Positions 36,276-48,600 are shown, counted from the first letter of the stretch. The stretch is DNA of 64,000 nt from Chlorocebus sabaeus (GCF_047675955.1 NC_132916.1:69681481-69745480), one strand, 5' to 3'. Program-made: numbers and translations. Notes: generated by a model from the letters alone, not told the origin.

Positions 36276-36527
36276 ACAGAATAATGTAAAGAACGTTTGT
36301 ATCTGTTCGGACTGTGTGTGCCAAATTAATGACACCTAAAAGTTTTTGTAGTTAAAAACAAAGCACAATAAGTACCCTGGACATAAAGATTATATTACCC
36401 AAAGGAAGATATCTGTAGTATATCTGTGATGGGTTGCCCTGATTCCTTCTTGAGGATTGAGGCAATTATTTGTAAACTTTTAATTTTAATTTATTTTTAT
36501 TTTTAATATTTATGTATGTATGTATTT

Positions 36528-36812
36528 ATTTTTTGAGGCGGAGTCTCACCCTGTCACCTGGCTGGAGTGTAGTGGTGATATCTCGGCTCACTGCAACCTT
36601 GGCCTCCTGGGTTCAAGCGATTTTACTGCTTCAGCCTCCCTAGTAGCTGGAACTACAGGTGTGCACCACCATGCTCAGCTAATTTTTGTATTTTTAGTAG
36701 AGACGGGATTTCACTATGTTGGCCAGGATATTCTCATCTCTTGATCTCGTGATCCTGCTGCCTTGGCTTCCCAAAGTGCTGCGATTACAGGCGTGAGCTA
36801 CTGCACCTGGCC
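36528..36812 (-). mobile_element. Alu (S-type), antisense
   Basis: TTTATTTTTTGAGGCGGAGT, both arms, ending GCTACTGCACCTGGCC. The text just before it (TTTTTAATATTTATGTATG) is probably its mutated A tail. Confidence 0.94.
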
Positions 36813-36821
36813 AGGTAAATA

Positions 36822-36960
36822 TTTTATTCATGGAACAAATAGTTTTTAAATGTCTAATATATGGCAGGATAGGGAATAGGACAGATGTGGTCTTTGGCCT
36901 CATTTACCATAGACAAAGTAGATGCCTGTGGAACAGGAGATAGACTTAATGACTAGTATG
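36822..36960 (-). mobile_element. L2 tail, antisense (weak)
   Basis: TTTTATTCATGGAACAAATA and TATGGCAGGATAGGGAATAG fit a reversed L2 3' end. Decayed. Confidence 0.45.
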
Positions 36961-37179
36961 AGAGAAAAATGGAGGATAATGTAAGGAACTTATATTGATG
37001 ATAATGTCCCACGTTTTATTTCTAGAATGGTAGAATAAGAAGGCAATTTCTTGAATTTAAGAAGTTTCTTTCATTATTGTGTGAAAAACAAAAATAGTAT
37101 TCCAAGGGCACACAGTTTTAGTTGGTTTGTTATGAGTCTTTGATACTAGCTTTCTCAAGGTTGACATCACTTGATTCTT

Positions 37180-37405
37180 CATGGCTAGGCCCCAATTCAG
37201 GTCTTTTCTGACCATGTTTTTTCACTCTTCATTTTCATCATAGCACTTGCTACAATTAGTAATTGTAGTATTTATTTCTTGTCTGATTTCCCTTCCTCCC
37301 CAAATGGTTGGATGCATATATGTTCTATTTATTTACATATTATCCAGCAACTATTACTATATGGGTCATATAAATTGTTCTGAATAAATACTTTATGAAT
37401 GAACA
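37180..37405 (+). mobile_element. L2 3' end, sense
   Basis: TTTTCATCATAGCACTTGCT, TTATTTCTTGTCTGATTTCC and AATAAATACTTTATGAATGA follow the L2 3' order (CATAGCACTTATCAC..., CTGTCTCCC..., AATAAATATTTGTTGAATGA). Confidence 0.65.
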
Positions 37406-40400
37406 GATAAGCAGAACCCATGAGACAATGAAATAAAGTTGATTGTTCTGATTGGTCTACAGAATTTGAATGATGATCTCACCTTCTGGATCACTGTCTA
37501 TTAAATTATGATGAATGAAGTTCCAAGAGATTTTATTAGTTGATTCAGTAAGGGTCCAACGGTCAGATAAGTTGAGCAATCATTGAATTAAACAAATGTA
37601 ACTGGATTCCCTTATTGCTGGATTCCTCAGAACTTTTAATATCCTAATATACATGTGACTCTCTACAAGGGAGACACTGTTTTCAGAATCCTGAAAATTA
37701 TTTTGATGTAGAAATTTTTCTTTCAGGAAACACTTGAAACTCCATGGGATATAGTTTGGAAAATGCTTGCCTACTCTGTTATCAGGTGAAACCTATAAAG
37801 CGAGAGATCAGAGAGCTTTGCAATCTAATTTAGCAGTCAGCAAGAGTTAGTTTGCCTGGATCTGATTCAAAGATGGTCTCAGGAAAGCCCTGAAGGATAA
37901 AATTACCAGGACAGGTTGTAAGTTGTATTCCCAGTCTTTTGGGATTCATAGACTTTTGTGTAAAGTTGCTTTCAGTTTCAGCAAAGGCCTCTCCACTCTG
38001 GGCATGAATAGAGAAATAATTAATCAATGCCCTGCCCTGCTCCTTGTTGGTCTGACTTGTTGCCTATACTGCACCCCAGAGGTTTCCTGTGTTCTTCAAG
38101 GTTCATCCTGGTAAGATTGCCGTCTGCTGGAAAAATCTTTGCACATACTTGTAAGTTTTTTCGCACACATAGCTTGCTGGTTTTATTCCTCCCCGTAGGA
38201 ATCACATATCAATACACTGCATAGCAAGAGATTCTTTGAGATCAAGAGAAAGATGTTCTCCCAGTCTCTGAAATTTGTGCTCAGAGTCTATCTCCCTGCC
38301 CGGTGGGTCCTTGGCCATTGGATCCTGCACAGTGGATATTCTCCCTTTCTGAGTCTAGCATAAGATTCTCTGAGTGACAGGCACAGACTGTGGTGCAGTT
38401 CCACCCGGCCCTCCACTTTCTGCAGATGCTCTAATGGGCTACTTGTAGAGAAACTTCCTCTATGGAGAGCTCCTATGGCCTTAATGTGGCCACCATCTGA
38501 GAATTCTCCTCTCTCCTGCTGACCTTGGTCTTGAGGTGACCTCACGGACTCACGTCTTTCCAGAGCTACACTCATCTGGAATGGCAGACGAAGGTGTATA
38601 GAAGGTGGCCTTCCAGACACTAGCTGCTTCCATTCAGCCTGCACGATACCACTGTCATCTCCCAAGGCTTATTGACAGCACTCTTACCCACTTCTCCAGA
38701 GTACCCTATATCCATGCATTACTTATGTAAGTAAAATTTAGTCTGACATCAGCAGCAATCTTCAAATTCTCCATTTGCTTTTATCCTGATTCTAGCCTAT
38801 CCAGATCAAATCCAACCCTACAACTATGGAAATGAAGTCCCCTAGCATGGTGACGAGTGCCACCTGTCACAAGGAGGGGTTACAGTATAGGTCACTGCTT
38901 CCTCCTTTTCAGAAAGTACCCCTTAGCTGCTGGGAGTTACTAGTGATACAGTCTGCTTTAAGGACATGTTGACATTCTATTGAGGGAGGCCATTTTTGCT
39001 TGGAGTGGCCAATTCTTGAGCTTTAAACAGGGAACATAGCATCATTCTGTCATGAAGTTGACTCTTTATTTCATTTTTACTTTTAAATCCAACAAAAAAG
39101 TATTGGAGATGTAAATAATCATTTTTTTCGAAGTGTTTCAACCTTATGAAGATTTAAGATATTTTCTTCTTAAAACAAGTTATTGTGAGAAATACCATAA
39201 TAAAATATTTAATGTGCCTTGCACATTCCTTCATACGTATTCACATATTAGATAACCAGTGAATTTTAACTCTTTTCTCTTTCTTTCTCATATATCTAAT
39301 GCAAAGAAAATAAAAATATTTGCCCCCAGTATCCAGATTGCTGTACCAGAACTCAGACTCCTAGGTCAGAATTCTAGCGGTTGTAAACTGTGAATTCCAA
39401 TTCTTCCATAGGGTACACTGGCGATAAGAAGGAAGTTGAGTGCTTCTCTTTTGAGCCCTAATTTTATATCACTGAATAAAAATGGAAGAGTCAAACTGCA
39501 CAGACTGATTATTCACTTCCCTGTGTCTCATTGACATGCAGCAGAGTTAATACCTTCTCATTCGCAGCCCTTCCATTACAGTGGCCCATAATCTTTTCTT
39601 TCTGCAAAGGAGGCAAATAGTATTCTTGATCCTGATTACCTGGATTAAAACTGAAAAACCTCTTCAGGCTGATGTCCTAGAGAAATTGAAGAAGTTCCCT
39701 GTCTATTTGAAATGACTTAAACTGTGAGGCTGGAACAAAGGAGTCATCTCTTCGATAATCATCTCCCCTTCTTGTCACTCAGAGTCCAATTAAATACATG
39801 ATGACCTGATCTTTTGTCAATTGTCAGCAGATCTGGATTTCATTTTTAATCAGCCTGCACATCATGTGACCTTTTAAATTGTCTCTTCACCCTTTGCTTT
39901 GTCCATAAATATGATGAGAGTGGGAGTTGAAAAGAGTAGGTTTAAGAATAAGATAAATATGCAGATTTCTATAAGCATTTTTCATATTCTTTTGAAATCA
40001 CGACTTCTCTTTCCTCTGCAAGAATAATTATGCCAGTCATTTAACTTGTCAGGACCACTGAATGACTTCTGAATGCTGTGGGAGTCTTCCATTCAGGAAG
40101 ATGTTTTAAGGACTGATTTTTCTTGTTTTCACTTCTATTCCTATCTTTAACACACATAGTTTCCATTTAGCCACCACCAACAAAAACCCAAAAAACCCCA
40201 TAAGTTTTACCTGGAAATTGATTGCAGTGGCGGGCGGGGGAAGTGCGGTGGGGGGGAAGGTGAGGAAATAAATGCTTGAAAACAAGGATGCATTGTCTTT
40301 TTTTTTTTTGAAAGATTTAGGAGTCTCCTCATTTGTGGGTGTCACCTCGTAATGGGTATTTCTATGCTACTAGGATTAGATGAGTTATGATTCTTTTTCT

Positions 40401-40571
40401 CAAGAAGAAAGTCCTTGACTCAGAGGGGGATCTAAGTCAAGGGGACATCAGCAAAGCAGACTGCGATGTGAAAAGAGACAGGAAGTAAAATTCAGTAACC
40501 TTCACCCAGACAGATGGGCAGCATTCTTTTACACTTAAGAAGAAATTACACTTCAGTCACACCCTCTAGCA
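37406..40571. other. About 3.2 kb without a recognised element
   Basis: No Alu, L1 or LTR identified with confidence. The stretch 38240-38690 is GC-richer and carries the longest non-repeat open frame in the window (125 codons, minus, 38288-38665). I recognise no protein in it and a frame of this size is expected by chance. 39320-39400 may be a worn MIR. Confidence 0.4.
40226..40260 (+). other. G-rich tract, possible G-quadruplex
   Basis: GTGGCGGGCGGGGGAAGTGC followed by GGTGGGGGGGAAGG gives at least four G3+ runs when the G7 run is split, with loops of 1 and 8 bases. It stands out in an AT-rich neighbourhood. Confidence 0.5.
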
Positions 40572-40650
40572 CAGGGATCAGCACCTTTTTGAAGGAAGTT
40601 TCTGGAAGCTGAAGTATTTTCTGGCAGGGCTGCAGATGTCCCAGCACCCT
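40572..40650 (-). mobile_element. MER5A/5B-like fragment
   Basis: CAGGGATCAGCACCTTTTTG and GAAGTATTTTCTGGCAGGGC resemble one end of the hAT-Charlie MER5 family. Short and diverged. Confidence 0.35.
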
Positions 40651-41770
40651 GGGAAGAGGAGAGTTTATCTGTCATCTTTTCTTACTTTCAACTCGAATGG
40701 AAATGGCAGTTTTTAATTATGTGTGCCAGGATCAAGAGCAAAATAATAAAGGAAAGCTAAAAATAGCTTGTAAGACTTTTATTTTTAGTAATATGACCTA
40801 CCAGGTATTCCACTACCCTCCCTTTCAAAAAAAAGAAAAAGTCACTAGGCAAAATTTAACAAGACACTTTGATTGCATAGCTGAGTTTCAAAGACAGAAA
40901 GGGAAAATTTGCACAACTAGGAAGCTAAAAGTCATAGCTGAGTTCTCTTAGGGGCATTAGCTAGATTTAGTGACCAGGTTTTAATTGCCCTTGGGGGAGA
41001 CAAAAACCTGGACTCCATAAAATGGGAAATCAACTAACTGCATAGAAAACCACAATCACAACACATAGTGAAAAGATGAACTGAGAAAAAAAAAAAAAAA
41101 TATATATATATGTATATATATATACACACACACAACCACATATATATATGTATGGTTACCAGCAAAGGTAAAACTATCTGTCATGGCCTTGATGGTGGAT
41201 GGAAGAAAAAAAGTCACCTCCGAGAATTTGTAACTATAGTCCTGGTCTCATTTCATTAAGTGTTTTGAAAAGATAATGTTTACCTATTGAGAAAACTTGA
41301 GGTGATAATGTCCATTAGCGTTGTCCCCTGGAGGCAGTAAGCAGAAACAAATGGAAATTTTTTCAGCAGGGCCACGCTCTCTACACAGGCCATGAATAAG
41401 TGTCATTGGAAGTTGCAAAATACGAATTTACATTTCCCCAGAACTTCAAATAACAGATTCCTGAGATTCACATTATTTTCTTTAGAGACATAATAGTTAC
41501 AAATAAAAGATGAAATAAAAATATGATCAAGATATTATGGAATGAAGCAGATAGATTTGGAAAATAATAAAAATATAATTTCAGAAGATGAAAGATATAA
41601 TTGCTGTAATTAAATACTTTACAGGTTAAAGAACAGATTAGACACAGTAAAGAAACTGTGAACTAGAAGCTACAAACAATGAAATCTAACACAATACAGC
41701 AGAAAGAGATAAAAATAATAAAACACATGACAGAAAGATTAAATGATAGAAACTGAATAAGAAGCTCTCA
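40651..41770. other. A-rich interval with a TA microsatellite
   Basis: No named element apart from the simple repeat at 41086-41152. The frame at 40697-40951 shows no family signature. Confidence 0.4.
41086..41152. repeat. A15 plus (TA)n/(CA)n tract
   Basis: Fifteen A, then TATATATATATGTATATATA, then ACACACACACAACCAC and ATATATATATGTATG. Compound dinucleotide repeat. Confidence 0.95.
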
Positions 41771-42109
41771 GCTGGGCATGGTGGCTCACGCCTGTAATCC
41801 CAGAGCTTTGGGAGGCCGAGATGGGTGGATCACCTGAGGTCTAGAGTTCGAGACCAGCCTTGCCAACATGGTGAAACCCTGTCTCTACTAAAATTACAAA
41901 AAATTAGTTGGGTATGATGGTGGGTGCCTATAATTCCAGTTACTCAGGAGGCTGAAGCAGGAGAATTGCTTGAAACTGAGATGCGGAGGTTGCAGTGACC
42001 TAAGATAGTGCCATTGCACTTGAGCCTGGGTGACAGAGTGAGACTCTGTCTCAAAAACAAAACAAAACAAAAACAAAAAAACAAACAAACAACAACAAAA
42101 AAACAAAAA
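41771..42109 (+). mobile_element. Alu (S-type), sense, with AAAC tail
   Basis: GCTGGGCATGGTGGCTCACG through both arms; tail of AAAC-type repeats. Target duplication AAGAAGCTCTCA (41759-41770) and AAGAAGCCCTCA (42110-42121), 11 of 12 identical. Confidence 0.96.
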
Positions 42110-42436
42110 AAGAAGCCCTCACAAACATTTAACAAGTATTCAAAATAGAAAAATAGAGAAAATGAAAGGTAATATTTAAAGAGATAAGTGAGAATTTTCC
42201 AGAATTGAAAACAGATCTATGAAACAAGAAAGAGATCTACAAAGCAAGATCTACAAAACAGGAAAGTCCTAAGCAATATACATTTTTTAAAAAGAAATCC
42301 TCCTATAAATACATTGTCACACATGGTTAGTAGACTAAAACTATCACAAAAATGTTCTTTACAGAGGAATTTCATGTGATTTTTTTTTCTTTTTCAGTTC
42401 AATAGTAAGAATTGGTATTTTGCTACCAATTAGGCC

Positions 42437-42560
42437 ATGTTCATTCATTAAACAAACATTTGTTGAGTGCCTACTATGGTCCAGGTATTGTTTAATGTAC
42501 TGGAAATAGAGAAGTGAACAAAAGTGGCCAAGTCTGTTGTCATGAAGCTTACATTCATTC
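42437..42560 (-). mobile_element. L2 tail, antisense
   Basis: ATTCATTAAACAAACATTTG, TTGAGTGCCTACTATGGTCC, GAAGTGAACAAAAGTGG, ATGAAGCTTACATTC: a clear reversed L2 3' end. Confidence 0.8.
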
Positions 42561-42682
42561 AAAAAGTCATTCACTAACTGGCTGTCTTGTGCAAGATATT
42601 TCTTAAAAGAGACCTGCACTTTCAAAAAAAATTATTATTGAGTCAATAATAATTTCTTAATTTTTCTTTAAGAAATTTCTTA

Positions 42683-43086
42683 ATCCAATCTGTCACTGAT
42701 GGACATTTGGGTTGATTCCAAGTCTTTGCTATTGTGAATAGTGTTGCAATAAACATACGTGTGCATGTGTCTTTATAGCAGTATAATACCGTTTTCCATA
42801 ATGGTTGAACTAGTTTACAATCCCACCAACAGTGTGAAAGTGTTCCTATTTCTCCACATCCTCTCCAGCACCTGTTGTTTCCTGACTTTTGAATGATCGC
42901 CATTCTAACTGGTGTGAGATGGTATCTCATTGTGGTTTTGATTTGCATTTCTCTGATGGCCAGTGATGATGAGCATTTTTTCATGTGTCTGTTGGCTGTA
43001 TGAATGTCTTCTTTTGAGAAATGTCTGTTCATATCCTTTGCCCACTTTTTGATGGGGTTGTTTGTTTTTTTCTTGTAAATTTGTTT
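42683..43086 (-). mobile_element. L1PA ORF2 part of a 5'-inverted (twin-primed) L1
   Basis: The left half of one L1 insertion, inverted. On the minus strand it encodes the last part of ORF2p in an open frame (for example HCWWDCKLVQPLWKT and KTTMRYHLTPVRMAI). Its L1 sequence ends (GACAGATTGGATTAAGAAA) where the sense half begins, so the two halves together are collinear with the L1 RNA. Little decay: a primate-specific L1. The 153-codon minus frame at 42643-43104 is this ORF2 remnant running into host and sense L1 sequence. Confidence 0.95.
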
Positions 43087-43473
43087 GTGGCACATATACA
43101 CCATGGAATACTATGCAGCCATAAAAAAGGATGAGTTTGTGTCCTTTGTAGGGACATGGATGCAGCTGGAAACCATCATTCTTAGCAAACTATCACAAGA
43201 ACAGAAAACCAAACACCGCATGTTCTCACTCATAGGTGGGAACTGAACAATGAGATCACTTGGACTCGGGAAGGGGAACATCACACACCGGGGCCTATCA
43301 TGGGGAGGGGGGAGGGGGGAGGGATTGCATTGGGAGTTATACCTGATGTAAATGACGAGTTGATGGGTGCAGCACACCAACATGGCACAAGTATACATAT
43401 GTAACAAACCTGCACGTTATGCACATGTACCCTACAACTTAAAGTATAATAATAATAAATAAATTAAAAAAAA
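43087..43473 (+). mobile_element. L1PA 3' end and poly(A), sense half of the twin-primed L1
   Basis: GTGGCACATATACACCATGG to the ORF2 end, then the 3'UTR with its G-rich run (GGGGAGGGGGGAGGGGGGAG, 43303-43322), CAACATGGCACAAGTATACA, CCTGCACGTTATGCACATG and an A-rich tail. The whole insertion (42683-43473) is flanked by a perfect 13-bp duplication AAGAAATTTCTTA at 42670-42682 and 43474-43486. Confidence 0.97.
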
Positions 43474-43789
43474 AAGAAATTTCTTATTTTTACTTGTTCA
43501 TTTAAGAAGATTCCATAAAGAAAGCTAAGAAAATGTTATAAGATTAGAACAATACTTTCACAATATCATCACATTTGATAGCATTTTTGCTGCTAAATTA
43601 ATGATATCTGAAAAATTTCTGCCAAAACATTCTACTGAGAGTTGACGAAATATGAGATAATTAAATTTAATTTAATAACAAAATCTGTTGGGTAATCATA
43701 TCTTAATGGTTAAAGAAATAAATAAGAAATTGAGGTATTGAATCTCTAGAGTCTACTTCAAATTGGCGATAAAAGTATCTGAAAGCTCA

Positions 43790-43900
43790 AGGGTAGAGAC
43801 TGTGTTTGTTTTCCTGTAGTGTTCTATTCCCTGCATGTAGCACAATCCCTGGCATGAAATAAGTGCTCTGGAAATATTGATTGAATACTGTGTTGTGAAT
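43790..43900 (+). mobile_element. L2 3' tail, sense
   Basis: AGAGACTGTGTTTGTTTTCC, GCACAATCCCTGGCATGAAA, TAAGTGCTCTGGAAATATTG, ATTGAATACTG: the last 110 bp of L2. Confidence 0.8.
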
Positions 43901-46487
43901 GGATGACCATTGCAAGTCAACTAAACCAAATTGTACCGTACAAGGCCAGTCAGAAAATGAAAATCAAAATAAAATGTATTTTTTTTTCTTATTACATTTT
44001 AGGAGACTATAGAAAATAAAGCAGAACACAGGAAAATACTTTGGATTCTTTAAATGAAAATTCCATGTGAATCGAACTGTGATGATGATTATTACAGTTT
44101 CACATTTTATGATCTGAATGAGTTATTCACTCGTTTGTATTAAGTATAAGCATAAGGATAGAAAATCTAGTGCCTGATCATTCTTGTCAAGAAGAATCAC
44201 CTATTGGCAAATCGTCTGTATTTGGGATTAAATGGTGAAGGCAGTGTGTATAATGTAAAAGAAAATTAAATATAATGGTTAAATAGAATGGCTAACTCTG
44301 ATAAAAAATATCCTTAACATTTGCTGAGCACTTCAATTTTTTGGTAAGAAGATGAGGCTCTGGATCAGCATAAAACAAAATAAATTTAAGGCATATTTGT
44401 GCCAGAAACTTCTGTCTGCATTTTTCAGTCAAGAATAATCATATTGTAATCCTGCTTGAGATCAAATTAATCTCAAAAAGAAAGTTCCCAGGGGACAAAA
44501 AGGACATTTTTTTAGCTTCTTGTGGACAGCATCTGGCATTGTGGGCACCATGTGCAGGTCTAGTTCACTGTCTCCGTTGCCACTGATACTGGTGAATTAG
44601 AATTCAGGCAAGAGGGTAGCTAAAGTAATCTCAACACAAACTGCTAAAGCAATTATGCAAATCAAAACAAATTATCCAAGTCAAAACAAACAAACAAACA
44701 AAAACAAACAAACAAACAAAATAAAACTTGCCATGTAGGCCAGTTACCCAGAAGGAGTATAACCCCAAGTAGGAGAAAGCACACATATCTGAGTAAACTC
44801 TTAATTACTAACTTTAAAGAGTGAGTATTATCAAAGATATTGGGGTCACAGGTATGTGGAGCAAGTGCCAGTGAGTTAGTTGTTGGGGGGTGGGCGGTTA
44901 TTTGAACTAGCCTGGGGATTCTCTGGATGCAATTTCTATGTTGAGGTATCATCATTGGAAAACACAGAAATGATATCTTAACTTTTCCAGAAGACCCAGA
45001 ATAATCTTAGGCACTATTAACTAATTCATCAGGAAGAAAGGGAGTTTTTTTCTTTCCCCAAATAAGGACGGCAAACAGAATTCAAATACTTTTCACAACC
45101 TTTCATCATTGTGCTGTTATAATGACTGAAGACACATTGGGTTTTTAATTATTAGCAATCTGGCTAGCACTGCATAACAAAGTTTACTTGCTAATTGAGA
45201 TGAAATGTGTTTTGTCATCAGCAAATTGAAACAATATTGTGTATGCGTGCTACAATATTTATGTCTCTCTTTTTCTAGCCTACTATGAAAACATCATTAG
45301 TTTAGCACCATTTGGTCATCGTAATCTCTCTTTGTTTCATAGTAATTCCAAAGGCATCAAATATTCTGGTGCAATGCACTCAATATGTTGAGCTGTACTC
45401 ATTAATTTTGGAAATTAAATGGTTATGCTTATTAACGTGAGCTTTCACCACTCTTCAAGCTTTCAAAACTGAATGAAAAAAATGGCATTACATGAATCTA
45501 CATTTGGAAAATGTGAATATCGTCAGTGTTCTTTTTTGGGGGAAGGAGGGATTCTTCAAGGGCAAACAATTGTTTCTGTTCTATATGCATAGGTTGGAGA
45601 GACGCAGCTTATCAAAAAGACAGGAAATAAAAGAGCAGGGTAACTCTTATAGATCTTCAATTTAGAATGTTTGAATTTTTGTGCCCAGTGTATGTATCTT
45701 TTTTGTGGTACATCTGAAAGTCACAGAGATCAAATAGGAGAGGGTTTTAGGAGGCACATAGCCTGACGGTCCAATGTGTTGCTTATGTCCAGTTCCTTAA
45801 GGCCTGAGTTCTCAGGGTTGGGAAAGAGACCGGACAATATATATTTTTGGATTTCAATGTATTTTAGGTTGGAATATCTTTTTTAAAGGACATGGGAATG
45901 ACTAGATAATTGGTCTCAGTGTCACCTCTTGACCACAGTAGATGTGTTTTCTCTTTAAATAAGTGAATCTAGAAGAAACGACAAAGGAGCGTCCTCCGTT
46001 TTGTCTCAGGATCCATGTACCCTGACATAGCATGGAGGAGGAATGTGCCAGGACAGATGAGAACAAGCCATTGGTAAAAAAGTTTCAGATGAATTGTGAA
46101 CTCTTTTTTACTCTCCGTATATATCATTTTTTTTGGCAAAATCTATAGCATTGATATTCATGCTTTTTAGTTTCTGGCACTTCTTATAAAGAAAGTTTAT
46201 TGGCTTTACCTGGAGAAAGAATTATGCTGATAGGCAGTATCCAGTAGTGACCTGAACAATTTTGTCCCCCATACTATCTGTCATCTTTGTTTTCATTTGT
46301 CTCTTTCTATTCCTTGAAGAAATGTGACTGCCATATTCTGGTGGCCTTCAGTGTAGTTAGGTGACTCTCATTAATACAGTCATTGTCTTTGCTAAAAGAT
46401 GTTACCCTTTTGCTGTTTATATCATTAAAACATGCTTGTCTTAGGCTTAGGAAATAAAAACTCAGATTTGGCCCAGAAAAAGGAGAA
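43901..46487. other. Mostly single-copy AT-rich DNA
   Basis: About 2.6 kb with only a CAAA repeat (44682-44720) and no other named element. The section 45060-45500 is dense in ATTA/TAATT-type motifs and looks like a conserved noncoding element. No intact gene. Confidence 0.5.
44682..44720. repeat. (CAAA)n repeat
   Basis: CAAAACAAACAAACAAACAA continuing with AAACAAACAAACAAACAAA. Imperfect tetranucleotide repeat of about 39 bp. Confidence 0.95.
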
Positions 46488-46600
46488 CTTACTGTGTGTC
46501 GACATTTTTACCATTTTCTTCTTTTAATGTTCATAACCACTACCTGTGTTATAGTTTTTACAGTGGAATAAAAAATCATTTTACAATTCATTTCCAGACA
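46488..46600 (-). mobile_element. Possible MIR, antisense
   Basis: CTTACTGTGTGTCGACATTT, TTTAATGTTCATAACCACTA and CATTTTACAATTCATTTCC follow reversed MIR order. Weak. Confidence 0.4.
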
Positions 46601-46829
46601 TTTCAGAACTATCTGTGAAAAATTATTAGAATTGCTCATAAGGGATAATAAATATGATTTTGTATACAGAATCATACATATTACAGAACTATAAATATCA
46701 CCAGTACATGATGCATGCAGATGAGTATATAATAATATAGTGTATAGATGTAAAATAAAATTTACAGTGTTTTCTAATTATATAAAAGGCAGCCATATGG
46801 CCAAACATGTAATGTTAAATGTAATATAA

Positions 46830-46945
46830 TATCTCTACTTTACAAAAGAGATCATTAAAACTCGGATGGGTGCCCCAAGTCATATAAGAAGCAAAATTAA
46901 AATGTGTAATAATACATTCTGAATCCAAAGCTGGTGTCAATTTCT
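46830..46945 (-). mobile_element. MIR fragment, antisense
   Basis: CTACTTTACAAAAGAGATC, GTGCCCCAAGTCATATAAG and TTCTGAATCCAAAGCTGG correspond to the reversed MIR blocks TTTTACAGATGAGG, TTGCCCAAGGTCACAC and GAACCCAGG. Confidence 0.55.
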
Positions 46946-47892
46946 GCCTAGTTATTAGCCTTTAAAGGCTTGTAGAAAGACAAAAAGCAGGTAAATGCAA
47001 TAACTTTTCATAAGATAAATGTATCTGACTTATATTTTTCAGTATGGAAAATTTTTCTATTTTGTTCACTAGTGATTTTCTATTTTGTTTACTAGTGATT
47101 CCAAAATATTTCTTTCTTGTACCTGCTGCTTCTCATAACATTATTTTTTTGAACAGCTACCATGTCTCAGCCAATTTCTTCTCTCTTTTACCACGGATAA
47201 TTTAGATAACACATAATTTGTGTTGGAAAAAAACTTCTCTAGTTGTCGCACTATCTATCTATATTTCTACTACCTTTTTCCAGAAAGGATTTGAATTGTC
47301 CAATCTACATCCTGAAGACATGTTGGCTCCTTAAATATTATGTGAAATCAGACATTAACAATAAGCATAGCATTTAATACAACATTACCTGGAAATTATG
47401 TTCATCATCTTTTGTTACGGTAATTAATACTGTGACCACTAGCCAAGCAAGACCAGGAACACAGGTGTATCAAAGTTAAATTCATTAGTGTAACTAATAC
47501 ATATCAAGGCTACTGTACCACGTTTCAGAAAAGAGGGAGTTAGGCAACAGTATTACTTGTAGGTTGGAGCTAATTACAGGCAGGTCTTCTGGAGTTACTG
47601 GTCAGAATTTGTAAACTCGGGTGTTTTTGAACAGTCAGAAGGCTTATGAATCCAGGAAAATTTAGATCGGTTTATCTGTGGTTTTATCTTGGAACATATG
47701 GGTCTGAATGGGATGAAAAATGTGATCTTAGATAATTTGCTTCCATTTAATGATTTGGGATACTTTACCTGTTTTGTGAGTCAGAAGACAGTTTTGCAAG
47801 TTGATTCTATATCCGTTCTCAATAGCAGAATAATCTAGTGTTGGCAGTTTTATTCTGCAGAGATAAAATATGAGATTCTTCCTTCTTAAATA
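46946..47892. other. Interval without a recognised element
   Basis: About 950 bp of AT-rich sequence. TTTCTATTTTGTT(C/T)ACTAGTGATT occurs twice in tandem near 47055-47100, a short local duplication. Confidence 0.45.
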
Positions 47893-47990
47893 GTTGTTTA
47901 TTCAATTCATTCTTCAAATATTTATAAACTATCGATATGTGACAGATACTGTGCTATTGCTGCATTGCATTTATAATCTAGCTAGCAGTG
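47893..47990 (-). mobile_element. L2 tail, antisense
   Basis: TTATTCAATTCATTCTTCAA, AATATTTATAAACTATCG, CAGATACTGTGCTATTGC: reversed L2 3' end, decayed. Confidence 0.6.
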
Positions 47991-48139
47991 ATTTAATTAT
48001 ATGATTAAAGCAACCATCATTTAGCTTTTCCAGCTGTGTCTTCATTTTTAAAAAAGATTATCTTTAATTGAATCACCAGCTAATTCATATGAGAAGATAC
48101 TTGGAGTTTACCTACTGTGGCAGAGACTGCCAACCGACT

Positions 48140-48600
48140 TAGCCATATAGGTCTTGATTTGTAGAGGAACACATGGCTACCTGAAATTATAACTTCATTT
48201 CTCTACTTTTTGTAGTGAGATGTGGCCACTTGATGAAGTTATGGCAACAAGATGTAAGTGAAAATGGTATTTATATTCCAGGAAGCATGTACAATGCAAA
48301 GGAAGGATGGATACTCTCCTCAAAACTACCTCCATCCTGCTACCCCAATGTCTGGAATGCAGAAGTGATGGCTGGAGTTTGATCAGTCGTGTTAGCTAAT
48401 GAGGTAGAATCTATGTGATAAGGATGGCAGAGAAACAACACAGAAGAAAACAGTGTCTTTAAGGATCATTTAATCCCATGGTCACTTCCCTCTAGAATTC
48501 ATTTACTTATGCAAGAAATATGTGTTTATCCTGTTTGAACCATTTCTACTTTGGACTTTCCATCACTACTTTAAGTTGGTTCTGCTCAAGAGTAAAATAA
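48140..48600 (+). mobile_element. Old MaLR/MLT1-like LTR, sense
   Basis: AGTGAGATGTGGCCACTTGA, GAAGTTATGGCAACAAGATG, ATGTCTGGAATGCAGAAGTG, ATGGCTGGAGTTTGATCAG and AAGGATGGCAGAGAAACAAC follow a mammalian LTR consensus that I place in the MLT1 group. Diverged, ends not defined. Confidence 0.55.

Noticed and set aside
38288..38665. 125-codon minus-strand open frame
   Set aside because: No recognised domain, no promoter or splice context. A frame this long is expected by chance somewhere in 64 kb read in six frames, especially in a GC-richer patch.
42643..43104. 153-codon minus-strand open frame
   Set aside because: It is the C-terminal part of L1 ORF2 in the inverted half of a dead L1, with extra host codons. 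Not an independent gene.
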